From Xiphydria camelus (lineage: Eukaryota; Arthropoda; Insecta; Hymenoptera; Xiphydriidae), in assembly GCA_963678675.1 (NCBI GenBank), contig OY783191.1, forward strand, positions 19,905,111 through 19,969,110: a DNA stretch of 64,000 nucleotides, in the 5' to 3' direction. The translations under genes and the position numbers were made by a program. The notes under the pieces were generated by a model, which saw nothing but the letters and a program-made list of their open reading frames with translations, made no database searches and was not told where the DNA came from. Below, in pieces: positions 34,430-45,527 of the stretch (the first letter of the stretch is position 1; each line of letters starts with the position of its first letter).

Positions 34430-34695
34430 GAGCGCGGAAATGCAACGAGCGCTCTACAACTGCGAGCGCGGATACGCAACGAGCGCTCTACAACGACAAG
34501 CGCGGATACGCAACGAGCGTTCTAGGTACAACGACGAGCGCGGATACCCAACGAGTGCTCTATAACGACGAGCGCTCTACAACAATGAGCGCGGATACGC
34601 AACGAGCGCTCTACAACGATGAACGCGGATACGCAACGAGCGCTCTACAACGACGAGCGCAGATCCGCAACGAGCGCTCTACAACGACGAGGCTC
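34430..34695. repeat. Minisatellite AACGAGCGCTCTACAACGAC
   Basis: Seven or eight irregular copies of a unit of about 33-36 bases (ACGCAACGAGCGCTCTACAA, CGACGAGCGCGGAT). Open frames on both strands across it are artefacts of the repeat. Confidence 0.8.
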
Positions 34696-36464
34696 GGATC
34701 CGAGGAAATGCCCCGACGAAACGCGTCGACGGAAAGACGCTGCAACGAGGGCTCGCGTGAGCGACGAGACGCGAAAACGCTGGAACGATACGAAAACGGA
34801 ATGCGTGCGCGAATACAATGATCGCTAACACGAAACGAGTGCGCTAAATCGTAACGCGCGGGCGTGAATCTGACGAAGAGGTGCGCGCCGGCTCGACGGA
34901 AGCACGTGGCGACGGTGCGACGGTGAGTCGGAATGTCGGTCGCTAGGCAAGGGGGATCGTACCGAATATCGTCGACTTCGGTAGTCCCCGGTTCTCCTAG
35001 ACGTCCGGTCGTCGGCTCCCCGGTCGGTCGCTCTCCCATCTCGTACTCGGCGCTCGTACTCGTTGTTCGTCCTCGACGCTCGTAACGAACGACGAGAAAC
35101 CACGACTCTCGCTAACGAGAACGAACTCTCTCTCACCCGAAACTCGAGCAACGACCCGCTCGTTACATTATTCGGGCAACGACTGACTGCTCTCCGACCA
35201 AGCCGACGTGGGCGCTTTAGACCGTCAGATGGTGACAGATTCTGGTGCCCCATTTTCGCATACAAGCCTCGAAGAGGGTTGAAAAGTACTTCGATGTTGA
35301 GTAAAATAAAGTGAAATTTACGAATAGCCCCTGGGGATAACATATGGAAAAATCGATTTTTCTTAACATAAATAAAATGTGTTTTTTCCCCATTTTCTCA
35401 CGCAAGCCTTGTTCACTAAATGATTAATTAATAAAACCTAGCTTCGGAAAACCAAAGGCTTGAGTGTTGCATGTGGATAAAGGGTTGAAATAATGGCGTA
35501 ATCTTGTAAGAAAAAATCGAGATTTTGACCGATTTTCCCACACAAGCCTATTGGAAGTATGGAAACGTACATCGTCACTAGCCCGAAAATATCGGCTTGA
35601 GTGGCGCGAATGGATAAGTACATTTTAGGGTCGTAAAATTTAACGGAAATTTTTGTCGATTTTTCAGTTATTTTTCCATGAACGAAATTAATTGCAATAC
35701 AAACTTATAAATTTAAAAGTCCGTAAAAAAGTAATGGCTTGAGTGTAGAGCGTGGCCTTCAAATTTTTAAAACATAGCAAAGTTGCAGAAAATTGTATGC
35801 AAATTGCCGCCATTTTCCCACGCAAGCCGTTTGACATGTGCTTAGAAAAAGTGATTGTGAGACTATATAACAAAAGGCTTGAGAGTCGGACGTGGTCTTC
35901 ATATCAAGAGACACGGCAGTGTCTCGCAGCATGTTCGTTCAAGTAGTTTCGCGCTCAGATTAATTATACATAATGTATTTAAGAAAGTGCTGGCAGAAAT
36001 ATTCTAGAAATTGCCGCCATTTTCCCACGCAAGCCGTTTGACATATGCTTAGAAAAAGTAATTCTAAGACTGTATAACAAAAGGCTTGAATGTCGGACGT
36101 GGTCTTCATATTAATTATACATAATGTATTTAAGAAAGAGCTGACAGAAAAATGCTAGAAATTGCCGCCATTTTCCCACGCAAGCCGTTTGACATATTCT
36201 TAGAAAAAGTGATTCTAAGACTGTATAACAAAAGGCTTGAGTTTCGGACATGGAGCATATTATTTATGTATAAAAGAGCTGACAAAAAATCTATAAATTT
36301 CGATTCTAAAATGATACAACAAAAGGCTTGAGTATCGGACATGGAGCATATTATATATCTAAGGAAGAGCTGACAAAAAATCTAGAAATGTTTATGCAGG
36401 GTTATTATTATTATTATTACATATATATTTATTGGCCTGCTCTTACGGCCTTACGCCATTATAA

Positions 36465-36709
36465 AGGGCCGTTTGCACGGCGATAGTTTCTGCGATAGTT
36501 GCTGTCATGATAGCCTGTAAATAACCCGAAAGTAACTGTCATGCTGACGCGACAGTACTCTCGCGCTATCTCGTCAAGTTAGATAGCGCGAGAGTACTGT
36601 CGCGTCAGCATGACAGTTACTTTCGGGTTATTTACATGGTGATAGTTCATGTGATAATGGCTATCATGACAGCAACTATCGCAGAAACTATCACCGTGCA
36701 AATGGCCCT
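36465..36709. mobile_element. PIF/Harbinger-type MITE
   Basis: Ends AGGGCCGTTTGCACGG and the inverted CCGTGCAAATGGCCCT, with TAA on both sides (36462-36464 and 36710-36712). This 3-base TWA duplication fits PIF/Harbinger. It is almost completely palindromic. Confidence 0.8.
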
Positions 36710-36719
36710 TAATAGTCAG

Positions 36720-37560
36720 AAACTCTGTCCTCGCGCCTCGCGTCCTGTTATGGAAAAGAAATTCTTGAAAAAGTTGCAGCGTATGAAAAATGCAATTAAA
36801 TACCTAATAATAATTATATAGTACATGTAACCCTATTATTTAATGGTAAATAAGCATCTTTTTTATTTGTATTAAAAATCTATGTACACATTCCTTATAG
36901 TTTTCGTTTATTAGTTTGTTTCTTTAATTTTCATTTACTTACAACAGACATACATGTGAGGAAAAAGTTGACATATTTTTTTAATTTTTTTTGCGCGACA
37001 ATTTAGACATGTTATTTCAGATTTCGGTTTATCCTTGAAATAGTGAAACATTTTTTAACACATTAAAATATCATCTTAAACACGTGTCACAGATTCACGT
37101 GTCCCGCTTTTTCATTTGCAAGATCTAGCAACCCTGCTGCCACTGTGAGCAACTGAGCCCACATTTAACGCGCTTTCATAACGCATGTGGATAGCCTCTT
37201 GTGAAGATGTAATAAAGCAGTGCATGTATTTACTGAGTTATTTGTCTTCAAATAAAATAATTGGTAAGTATGTACTGTGATATACATTTATTCAGGCTGT
37301 TCTGACAAACGTGTGCTGCTGACCGACTAAATGGAGCAAGCCAGTCTAGCGATAGCGACAGGCACCTGTTCCTCGAGTCGCAAGCGAAGAGCCCCTCGAC
37401 CGCGTGCTCAAATTTCAGGAGCCTCGCGGGAGGGCACGGAAATCCTTAGCATTCTGTTATCAACAAAACTTTTTAAAAAATTTGGTTATATATTTATAGA
37501 AGATCATTAACAACATTATCTGCATCGACAGTTTTGTTCTAAATGTACAGGGTGGAAAAT
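36720..37560. other. Loop of the foldback, no recognised gene
   Basis: AT-rich. It ends with a fragment (37360-37440) of the GC-rich repeat seen at 31.3 and 52.0 kb, in inverted orientation, and an ACAGGGTGG phrase at 37549. Confidence 0.5.
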
Positions 37561-39179
37561 GATGGAAATTTCTAGAATTTTTCTGTCAGCTCTTTCTTAA
37601 ATACATTATGTATAATTAATATGAAAACCACGTCCGACACTCGTCTTATGTTATATAGTCTTAAAATCACTTTTTCTAAGCATATGTCAAACGGCTTGCG
37701 TGGGAAAATGGCGGCAATTTCTAGAATTTTTCTGTCAGCTCTTTCTTAAATACATTACGTATAATTAATATGAAGACCACGTCCGACACTCAAGCCTTTT
37801 GTTATATACACTTAAAATAACTTTTTCTAAGCACATGTCAAACGGCTTGCCTGGGAAAATGGCGGCAATTTGCATACAATTTTCCTACAACTTTCCGACG
37901 CAAGCCTTCCTTCCGTCCACATCCGATAGTCATGCCAATTTTATAATAATGCCTAACACATCAAAAATAATCTATAGTTTCAAAGGCTTGAATGAAAAAA
38001 TAATTGAAAAATCGACAAAAATTTCCGTTACATTTTACGACCCTAAAATGTACTTATCCATTCGCGCCACTCAAGCCAATATTATTTTCGGGCTAGTGAC
38101 GATGTATGTTTCCATACTTCCAATAGGCTTGTGTGGGAAATCGGTCAAAATCTCGATTTTTTCGTACAAGATTACGCCATTATTTCAACCCTTTATCCAC
38201 ATGCAACACTCAAGCCTTTGGTTTTCCGAAGCTAGGTTTTATTAATTAATCATTTAGTGAACAAGGCTTGCATGAGAAAATGGGGAAAAAACACCTTTTA
38301 TTTATGTTAAGAAAAATCGATTTTTTCATATGTTATCCCCAGGGGCCATTCGTAAATTTCACTTTATTCTACTCAACGTTGAAGTACTTTTCAACCCTCT
38401 TCGAGGCTTGTATGCGAAAATGGGGCACCAGAATCTGTTACTATCTGACGGACTACTTCCCGGTCCTCCGGGTTGCCCCTCGAGCCTACGAGGTGGCTCT
38501 CCGGTAGCCGTTGGCGATCGGTCCGGACGCTCAACGCGTATCGATACGGATGCGTCTCATCCGCATCGACGTCGCGATCGCGTGCGTTATTCCGAAGGGG
38601 CCGATTGCTTCCTTTTGGTGACGCGGAGCGATTCTCCACGTCACAGAGTAGAGTAAAAGCTATAGAATTTTCTTATGAAGTAATTTATCAAGTGTTTTTA
38701 AAGGTACAAAAAAATAGGGGAATGTTGTCAGGGTCGGCCTGTCGTCTAGGTCGGCCATCTGCGATATTTCAGCTTATAAAACTACTTTCTGCAAGCGTGG
38801 TAAAACTTCTATTGATAACAGCAAACTTTTGGTGGCAACACGGAGTTTGAAGCGTGAAATTAAAACGTGTTGTGCACTCAGTGGCTTGGGAAACACGAAA
38901 AAAGTTTTCCAGTATCAGTGAATACGGTACCAGAACTTGAAGTTAAAACATGCAATCGTCAATGTAAGCATATAAGTGTGTCATGTGGTTATCCTTTAGG
39001 AATAGCCCAAGAGGATAATTCAATTTGATAACCCATTTGGTTGTGGTGTGATGCAATGTGGTCCTGGTGTTTGTCGTCAAGGTTGGACCATTTGTGTAGT
39101 CAGCGTTGGCCACCGTGATTTTTTTTCTTTTCAGAGTAATAACAACACTTCGTCATTTTTTGATGCTACGAAACGTTAA

Positions 39180-39386
39180 ATACGAGGTCGTCCACCCAAA
39201 AAAGTGCAGAAAAAGCCCTCTTCGGATGAAGACGAGGACTTTTGCCTCATCTGTTTGGAAGCGTTGCCTCATCGCCTGAATAGTAACAATTCCGTTGCAT
39301 GCATTGAATGCAAAAGAGAAGTGCATTTGAAGTGCGCGAAAATGACGACCAGCTACTTCATTTGTCAAAACTGCGATTCAGAATAA
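39180..39386 (+). pseudogene. AT-hook plus PHD-like zinc finger, C-terminal exon of a transposon protein
   Basis: The frame opens with RGRPPKKVQKK, a classic AT-hook, then an acidic linker (SSDEDEDF). A zinc-binding module follows: FCLICLEALPHR, VACIECKREVHLKC, YFICQNCDSE, stop. The pattern C-x2-C, C-x2-C-x4-H-x2-C, C-x2-C is of C4HC3 (PHD) type. Such tails occur at the C-terminus of insect pogo/CENP-B-type transposases (family knowledge). A TAA lies in frame just upstream at 39177, so only this last piece is intact. The flanking GGGGAATG ends at 38717 and 43523 identify it as part of that element. Confidence 0.65.
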
Positions 39387-39902
39387 TTTAGCGCCTATAT
39401 TTCGTCGATTTTCAGCGGCTGACATAACCTAGACAGCACTGGCCAACCTTGACAGTATTTCTAATTTTTTAAAAATACCCATTACTTTTTAATTTTTCAT
39501 CCAATCAATTCGTAATACCTCGGAAAAGTTTTCTTTTTTCCGGACCTTTCTAAGAATTTGCAGTAATTATAAGAATTCTTTTTTACATGGAAATTATAGG
39601 CGAAAGTCAAAACTATGGCCAACCCTGACGACACACAGTGGGACCGAATGCCGAAAAGCTGGCCAAAAATAGAAAAATAAATGTTTCATTTGGGTTTTTG
39701 TTTAAATTGGATTATCTCAGGTAACACCCCAACAGTCATTAAACAGGTATAAGAGGGTCATTTTCGTTATAACGGCTGTAGAATTTCAGTCGCAAAGTAG
39801 CTTTGGTCAAGCAAGCATCAGTGTCTTAAGTAACGTATAAAAGAGAGTAGTGCAGAAACGCGTATAAAAGTTTTAAAATTCATCCAAGGTCAATCAAACA
39901 AA

Positions 39903-42900
39903 ATGGAAGCGAGTCCTGGAGGTAAGTACAATATAAAAATAGGTTGCAAATTATTAATTTAGTGAACAATAAATATTAGAAGCATAGTGATTATTTGTGT
40001 TTCTTGAATTGAAATTTTAGAAAAGTGTATGTTTAAAATGAAAAAAGTTATAGAATTCTGTAGAGTTCTATCATCAGTTATATGGGAGGTTGTAGCTGAA
40101 GGTATTACCTATAAAATAAATCGAAAATCAGGTGCACCTAGCTGCTCCTTGAGTATTTATGCACATTTTTATGTTTTTATTCGTACTAACAAGGAAACCG
40201 TCCCAGGTGTACCTCACCGATTTCGTTCATTTTGATATGTTATTCTATATCAAAATCTAAGAGATACGTTTTTTTTTAATCTGCGGAAAACATTTCTAGG
40301 GGGTGAAATTAACCCTCAAAATTAATAACTTTTAGAAGTGAGTGCTGGTTTTCACATACTTGCAATTGATCTTTTGAAATAAAATGAAGTGGATAATAAT
40401 GTACATAAAAAATGATGATAAATGCAATTTACTAAATTTCGTTAAGGTAATTAATTTAAAAATTACAAGGGTTGAGATTTTACAGTAATTTTGTGAATTT
40501 ATACATTTACAGTATTTGCGAATAGATGATACAAAACAGATGTTTACGATTTAAAATGTCTGTTTGTATCATCTAGACAGATTTTTCAAATTGTACTTAA
40601 CTTTGCAGTCAAATAATCTCAGCTTACTAGAAATGTGACTTCTGGTTTTCAACGGCTCATATGTATATACAGGGTGTTCATTTAAAAATAAACAGTAACG
40701 CGTAACTTGTTAAAAAGGGATTAACCATTCATTGGTTGATTACGAAATCTCTCTTTAATACATTGCTGAATGTTCAAAAAAATTTAATTTCATGTAACTA
40801 AGAAATATAATTCTCTGTAGGTTCCAGTCAGTCCACTTCAAGTGCATCAATCCCAAATCACTTATCAAGAAGAGAGATTTATGAAAATGTGAAATCTAGC
40901 TGGAATGAAGATATGTCAAAAATTTATTCAAAGCTTGAAAATGTGATGGCTTATAAATTACAGTCAGCATATACTTTACCGGATTTCGTTAAACCGAGTA
41001 TAAGGAAATTGATTTACGAGTTAAAAGAGAGATGGCAAAAGAATAGGAGAATGGAAAACAGATTTCTTACGAATAATGAAGGTTGGCTAGAGGCATTTGT
41101 TACATTTCAAAACGAAGAGGAAAATTATATAATTGGTGACAGAGGTAGGCCTTTTATAGACTTTGCAGCTTCTACTGACAGAAGCGAACGTCGGAAAATC
41201 GAATATTTGCGTACTGAAGCTACTGCTGAAGAATTAACGTATGCGACTCAAATGAAACTACGAGCAGAAGCCAAAGTGGATGCTGCAAAAATGTTAAAAG
41301 TTGTAACAGACAGTGACACTGAAGCTATAAACAGTGTCTAAAGTTTTTACAGGATAATGAACAAGAAGTATTTACAGCAGATGAAGTTCTTTCTTTATTT
41401 ATTGAATTGCAATTTTCAAAAAACAAATACCAAAAAACAGTTACGCAATGCTGTTTTGAAAAAGAAAGTGAAGTTATTTCCGTCTTACAAAGTGCTTTCA
41501 AAAACCAGACAAGAGTGTTATCCAAGGACTAATATTGTAGTGAGCGAATCTTCTGCTGAGATAAAGTTACAACCCCTACTTGATCACACAACCAGTCGCA
41601 TTTTATATAGTCAGCTAGATGTCATCAAAAATTTGAGTACTGAGCAATTAGAAAAATTAGTTTTGATTGGAAAATGGGGTTGTAACGGCAGCTCTGAGCA
41701 CAGTACCTACAAACAAAACTTTAATGTCGATCCAGAGAAAACAGATGAAAATATTTTTTTTACTTCTTTTGTGCCACTCCAACTGATACACGTAAATGAG
41801 TCAACAAAACAAACTATGGTTATTTGGAAGAATTCAAGACCTTCATCCCCAAGATTTTGTAGACCAATTAACATACAATTCTTATGTGAAACAAATGAAG
41901 TAATTGTGGGAGAAACTGCTAAAGTACAGAAACAAGTACAAGAGCTGATACATTTTGAAACTATTTTGAATGGAAAGGAAACAGTTGTAAATTATCAGTT
42001 AACATTGACTATGATTGATGGAAAAGTGTGCAATGCAATCACGAGCACTTTGTCATCACAGCGTTGTTATTTGTGCAAAGCAACATCAAAGGATTTTTAA
42101 TAATATTGACTTTATTCTACGTCAGCAAATTGAAGAAAAAAAATTGGAATTCGGTTTATCGTCTTTACATGCGTGGATTCGCTTGTTTGAGTGTTGCTTA
42201 CACTTATCATATAAATTGGATATCAAAAAATGGAAACTTCGTAATGATGAAGATAAACAGTCTGTACAACTGAGAAAAGAACATATACAAAAAGGTTTTA
42301 AAAAAGAGCTGGGACTGATTGTTGATGAGCCAAAATCTAGCTATGAAAGTACAAACGACGGAAATACTGCTCGTCGTTTTTTTGAAAATTATAAAATTTC
42401 CGCAAGTCTAACTGGTGTCGATGAAGAAATAATTTACAGATTTTATATTTTGTTGCAAACCTTATCATCTGGGTATGGCGTTAATATTGAAAAATTCAAG
42501 AACTATGCTTTGGAAACCGCAAGAAAATTTGTACAACTGTATCCGTGGTATTATATGCCAACAACGGTTCACAAAATTCTCATCCATGGATTTCAGATAA
42601 TATCTCACGCTCTTTTGCCTATCGGACAAATATCTGAGGATGCGCAAGAATCGTGTAACAAATTTTTTAAAACCTTTCGTGAAAATTTTTCACACAAATC
42701 TGCACGAGCGAAGACCATGGAAGATGTATTCAAGAGGTTCTTAATTTCATCAGATCCATTCATTTCAAGCTGCCGAATATTACCTGCTAAGCCACTAAAA
42801 TATCTGTCACCAGAAGTTATTACTACGTTGTTACCTCCATCTGTAACTGTAAATGATGATGGTACTCCAGAAGATGATGTTACATCAATTTCAGATTGTT

Positions 42901-42950
42901 CCTCAGAAAACACGGACATAACTGAACATTCTTCAGATATGATGAAGTAA
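39903..42950 (+). pseudogene. Transib transposase (RAG1-core homologue), frameshifted
   Basis: Exon 1 is 39903-39921 (ATG, six codons, donor GTAAGT). The intron ends CTCTGTAG at 40820 and exon 2 runs 40821-42950, about 716 residues in all. RAG1-like marks are seen: LIGKWGCNGSSEHSTYK, FVPLQLI, RFCRPI, MIDGKVCNAIT followed by CYLC (second catalytic Asp and first zinc pair), HKILIHG (His pair) and SEDAQESCNKFFKTFR (catalytic Glu). At the first catalytic position the family has Asp; here the codon is AAC (Asn), which should kill catalysis. Three frame breaks occur: near 41325 (one base short), near 41438 (A run) and near 42095 (T run). The tail is acidic and serine-rich. The enzyme would cut and paste the element in the nucleus; this copy cannot. 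Confidence 0.88.
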
Positions 42951-43064
42951 ATTTCTTTTTATAAAAATAGGTAAATTAAATTAACATTTTTTTATTTTTC
43001 ATGTGACTATATTTATAAATAGATACTTGCTTGAACAAAGTTGGCCAGTTTGAATAGAGAATTG

Positions 43065-43440
43065 TAATCAGCGACCCCACAAACACCCGAGTACTCAATT
43101 TCACCCAGATTTGATCAATTTTTGAGGAACCTTTCCGCCATATTGGATCCGCCATATTGTTTTTAGAAATTTTGACTTTGGATTCGTAATCTGCGACCCC
43201 AAAAACCCCTGAGTACTCAATTTCACCCAGATTCGATCAATTTTTTAGGAACCTTTCCGCCATATTGTTTTTAGAAATGTTGACTATGGATTCATAATCA
43301 GCGACCCCAAAAACCCTTGAGTACTTAATTTCACCCAGATTCGATCAATTTTTGAGGAACCTTTCCACCATATTGGATCTGCCATATTGTTTTTAGAAAT
43401 TTCGACTTTAGATTCGTAATCAGCGACCCCAAAAACCCCC
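43065..43440. repeat. Satellite-like array inside the Transib right end
   Basis: Units of 108-132 bases, with GCGACCCC at about 43071, 43193, 43301 and 43433 and CCGCCATATTGGATCCGCCA within. Related to, but diverged from, the arrays at 15.1-15.8 and 25.0-25.4 kb. Confidence 0.8.
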
Positions 43441-43670
43441 GAGAAAAAAATTTCAGAGCGACCTTTGATTTTTCGATTTTTGGACAGCTTTTCGGCAATC
43501 GGTCCCACTGTGCGACATTCCCCTGTATTTTTAAAAATTGTTTACTAAGAAATGGCCGCTCCAGGATCCAGTTTCTACGATGAGTTTTTTTGGAGGTTCA
43601 AAACGGGCTAACCGGCTGTACCCACAAATGTGAACCTAGAACAAAAATCCAAAAATTTTGTCTTTAATAT

Positions 43671-44079
43671 ACAGGGTGTTTATTAAGTACTTGTACAAAC
43701 TTTAAAGGGTGATTCTTTGACTAATTTTAAGATAAAAAGTTCATATAAACATGGGTCCGCAATAGCTTGGTTTTTGAGAAACAGGGCGTCCAAAAAACAT
43801 ATTTTATTTGGTTTTTGATTAATATTGTTGTCCAATATTAACATGGCAATAATAACATGGCAATTTGACGAAATTCGGAATACTGGGTGTATTGATGACG
43901 ATAAATTATTATTGAACACCAATATTAATCAAAAAACCAAATAAAATATTTTTTTGGACGCCCTGTATCTCAAAAACCAAGGCATTGTGAACCCATGTTC
44001 ATATGAACTTTTTATCTTAAAATTAGTCAAAGAATCACCCTTTAAAGTTTGTAGAAGTACTTAATAAACACTCTGTATA
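43671..44079. mobile_element. Foldback MITE with ACAGGGTGTTTATT ends
   Basis: From TACAGGGTGTTTATTAAGTA to its inverse at 44079. The arms are about 130 bases. Its inner ends (CAGGGCGTCC) repeat a second, shorter inverted pair. Confidence 0.75.
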
Positions 44080-44087
44080 TCATAAAC

Positions 44088-44241
44088 TAGTAGACTACGT
44101 AGGGAATTTTTAAAATATCGATTTTTCGAAAAATGGTGAGCATATGAAGAAAAGGTTCACGTTTTCACCTAAGAATTTCATATTTAATCGTTTATAAAAC
44201 AAGTTTACAACATATCGAAAAATCCCTACGTAGTCTACTAG
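44088..44241. repeat. Short element with TAGTAGACTACGTAGGGA ends
   Basis: Inverted ends of about 25 bases around an AT-rich 100-base interior. Confidence 0.6.
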
Positions 44242-44389
44242 ATTATATATGTATAAAGATACTCTCAAGATTTGAAGGCAATCGATAAAGATTTGTAGCC
44301 GCTATCGGTTCGCCCGACTTGAAAAATGGTGTTTCGAGAAAAACGCGTTTAAAGTTTTACATTTTACGGTCGAGAATTATAGTATACCT

Positions 44390-44880
44390 TTAATCTGCGA
44401 TGCCTACACCGTATAGTTGGCCTTCGATGTTAACGTTGAGTTCTTCTTCTTCTTTTCTGGCCAATTTTGAGGCAATTCGAGCTATTTTTGCAGCCTCAGT
44501 CAGCGATCGGTTCGAAAAATCGGTACGGAATTCGTCCGCCTCAACGCAGAAATTGTAACAATTGCTTCCAACTGTCACGTCCAACTGTCGTATAACTTGC
44601 ATCACATTACAAATTTCATCGTTGAAAGTGTATACGGCAAGACTCCCAGCAATATTAATAGTTTTTCCGCTTGACGTAGATTTTGGGCCATTGACCACAC
44701 TGTGTTGCGTTTAAACTTTCATTACTATTTTGAGTGAAACCACCTAAGTATCGATTTAGAAGGTCATCACTGCTCAATTCCTCGTAGATGGGATTGATTA
44801 CTTCGAAAACTGTTTTCAACAGAGCCGGCTTATGTGAAAAATTACTTGATGTATTGACAATACGTCCCAACATGCATTTG
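44390..44880 (-). pseudogene. Mutator-like transposase C-terminal fragment
   Basis: Two minus-strand frames join with one shift near 44700. The first has LLNRYLGGFTQNSNESLNAT, the second PKSTSSGKTINIAGSLAVYT, then FNDEICNVMQVI, GSNCYNFCVEAD and GQLYGVGIAD before the stop. The C-x-GxTQNxNESxN...PK...FNDG run is characteristic of the Mutator-like transposase domain found in insect elements (family recognition). The N-terminal part is missing, and a basic stretch ARIASKLARKEEEE lies near the end. It could be the coding remnant of the TTAA-ended element whose right end is at 45037. Confidence 0.65.
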
Positions 44881-45044
44881 ACGCGCCGCGTGGCGCCTTC
44901 GCAAACTGACGTAAACGACCGGTTCGAGATTTGTTCTGACCACGAAAACTTTTTTTTCTTATTCTTGAAGGTTTAAGAAAGGTTTAAACTAATTTTAAAA
45001 AATCGATTTTTTAACAGTTGCATGGTGGCCTTACCCCTTAAGTC

Positions 45045-45527
45045 CGCACAATTCGCCCACTCTTCCCTGCGTAGCACTTCATGCTTAGACTGACGTGGAA
45101 ATGGATATTACCGAAAACGCAATGAGAATGCATAGCATAATAATACCTACTAAAGTTTTGTAAAACAAAAATACCTACCTATACCGTAAAATTGATAAGT
45201 GATCTTGCAATTCAGATTAATTTAAGATATTTAGTCCCATAGAGAGAGAAGATGAAATATGAAAATTAGTTTTGAATAAGGAAATTATTACCTTCTTAAA
45301 CGTGCAAATACGGAACCTCTGAGTTATCAAATATTACCATTGTTGATTATGTTTACCTGTCACTCTAAAGCGCGTTTTTTAAATCACCTACTGCTCGATT
45401 GAAAATCGATATAGATTTACAGATCGTAACGACGTAACGTAAAGCGGACAAGGGGCACGTTACTGATTTGTATATGAACGTCAGCAGGTAACCTATACAT
45501 CCGTTATGCATTCCTATGGTTACACTA
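45045..45527. other. No recognised gene
   Basis: Unremarkable AT-rich sequence without motifs I can name. Confidence 0.5.

Larger units (their letters stand above)
33902..35167 (-). mobile_element. Possible solo LTR (GC-rich)
   Basis: Read on the minus strand it starts TGTAACGAGCGGGTCG and ends TAACTCCTACA, and contains TTCGAATAAAGGATTCTG (an AATAAA polyadenylation signal near 34215), as LTRs do. The flanks TTTTT and TTATT are an imperfect 5-base duplication. Two minisatellites lie inside. No retroelement protein is present. Confidence 0.4.
35220..38450. mobile_element. Foldback element of repeated CAAGCC...GGCTTG hairpin modules
   Basis: The left arm 35220-36380 returns inverted at 37560-38450. 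Each arm is a series of modules: TTTTCCCACGCAAGCC, then 45-48 bases, then GGCTTGAGTGTCGGACGTGG. In the left arm CAAGCC starts at 35403, 35543, 35823, 36030 and 36181, and GGCTTG at 35457, 35594, 35736, 35876, 36083, 36234 and 36325. The feet are conserved while the loops of the outer modules differ completely. A MITE sits in the centre. Confidence 0.85.
39634..43512 (+). mobile_element. Transib DNA transposon, full length, with RSS-like ends
   Basis: Both ends begin CACAGTGGGACCG and match for about 45 bases. A 5-base target duplication CGACA lies at 39629-39633 and 43513-43517. The first seven bases, CACAGTG, equal the V(D)J recombination heptamer, and a nonamer-like CCAAAAATA/C follows after 22 bases (39663-39671 and, reversed, 43475-43483). 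Transib elements are known for 5-bp duplications and RSS-like ends. It carries the transposase gene and, between gene and right end, a satellite-like array. Confidence 0.92.
38717..43523. mobile_element. pogo-like element split by a Transib insertion
   Basis: The left end GGGGAATGTTGTCAGGGTCG follows TA. The right end, once the Transib is removed, reads CCAACCCTGACGACATTCCCC, the inverse of the left. Original size is about 920 bases. It carries a zinc-finger terminal exon at 39180-39386. The base pair outside the right end is TG rather than TA. Confidence 0.7.
33856..45037. mobile_element. Candidate very large TTAA-flanked element (two matching ends)
   Basis: The left end GGGGTGAGGCCACTATGC follows TTAA at 33852-33855. 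The right end GCATGGTGGCCTTACCCC precedes TTAA at 45038-45041. They are inverted matches with two or three differences. Together they would bound 11.2 kb filled with later insertions, and the Mutator-like fragment near the right end would be its own coding remnant. Alternatively they are ends of two separate copies. Confidence 0.35.

Noticed and set aside
34611..35343. Long arginine-rich frames on both strands
   Set aside because: GC-rich minisatellite and possible LTR sequence; overlapping frames on both strands indicate composition artefacts.
40029..40235. 68-residue frame inside Transib intron 1
   Set aside because: Intron location, no family resemblance, and not needed for the transposase reading frame.
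42605..42919. 104-residue minus-strand frame
   Set aside because: Antisense shadow of the Transib transposase C-terminus.
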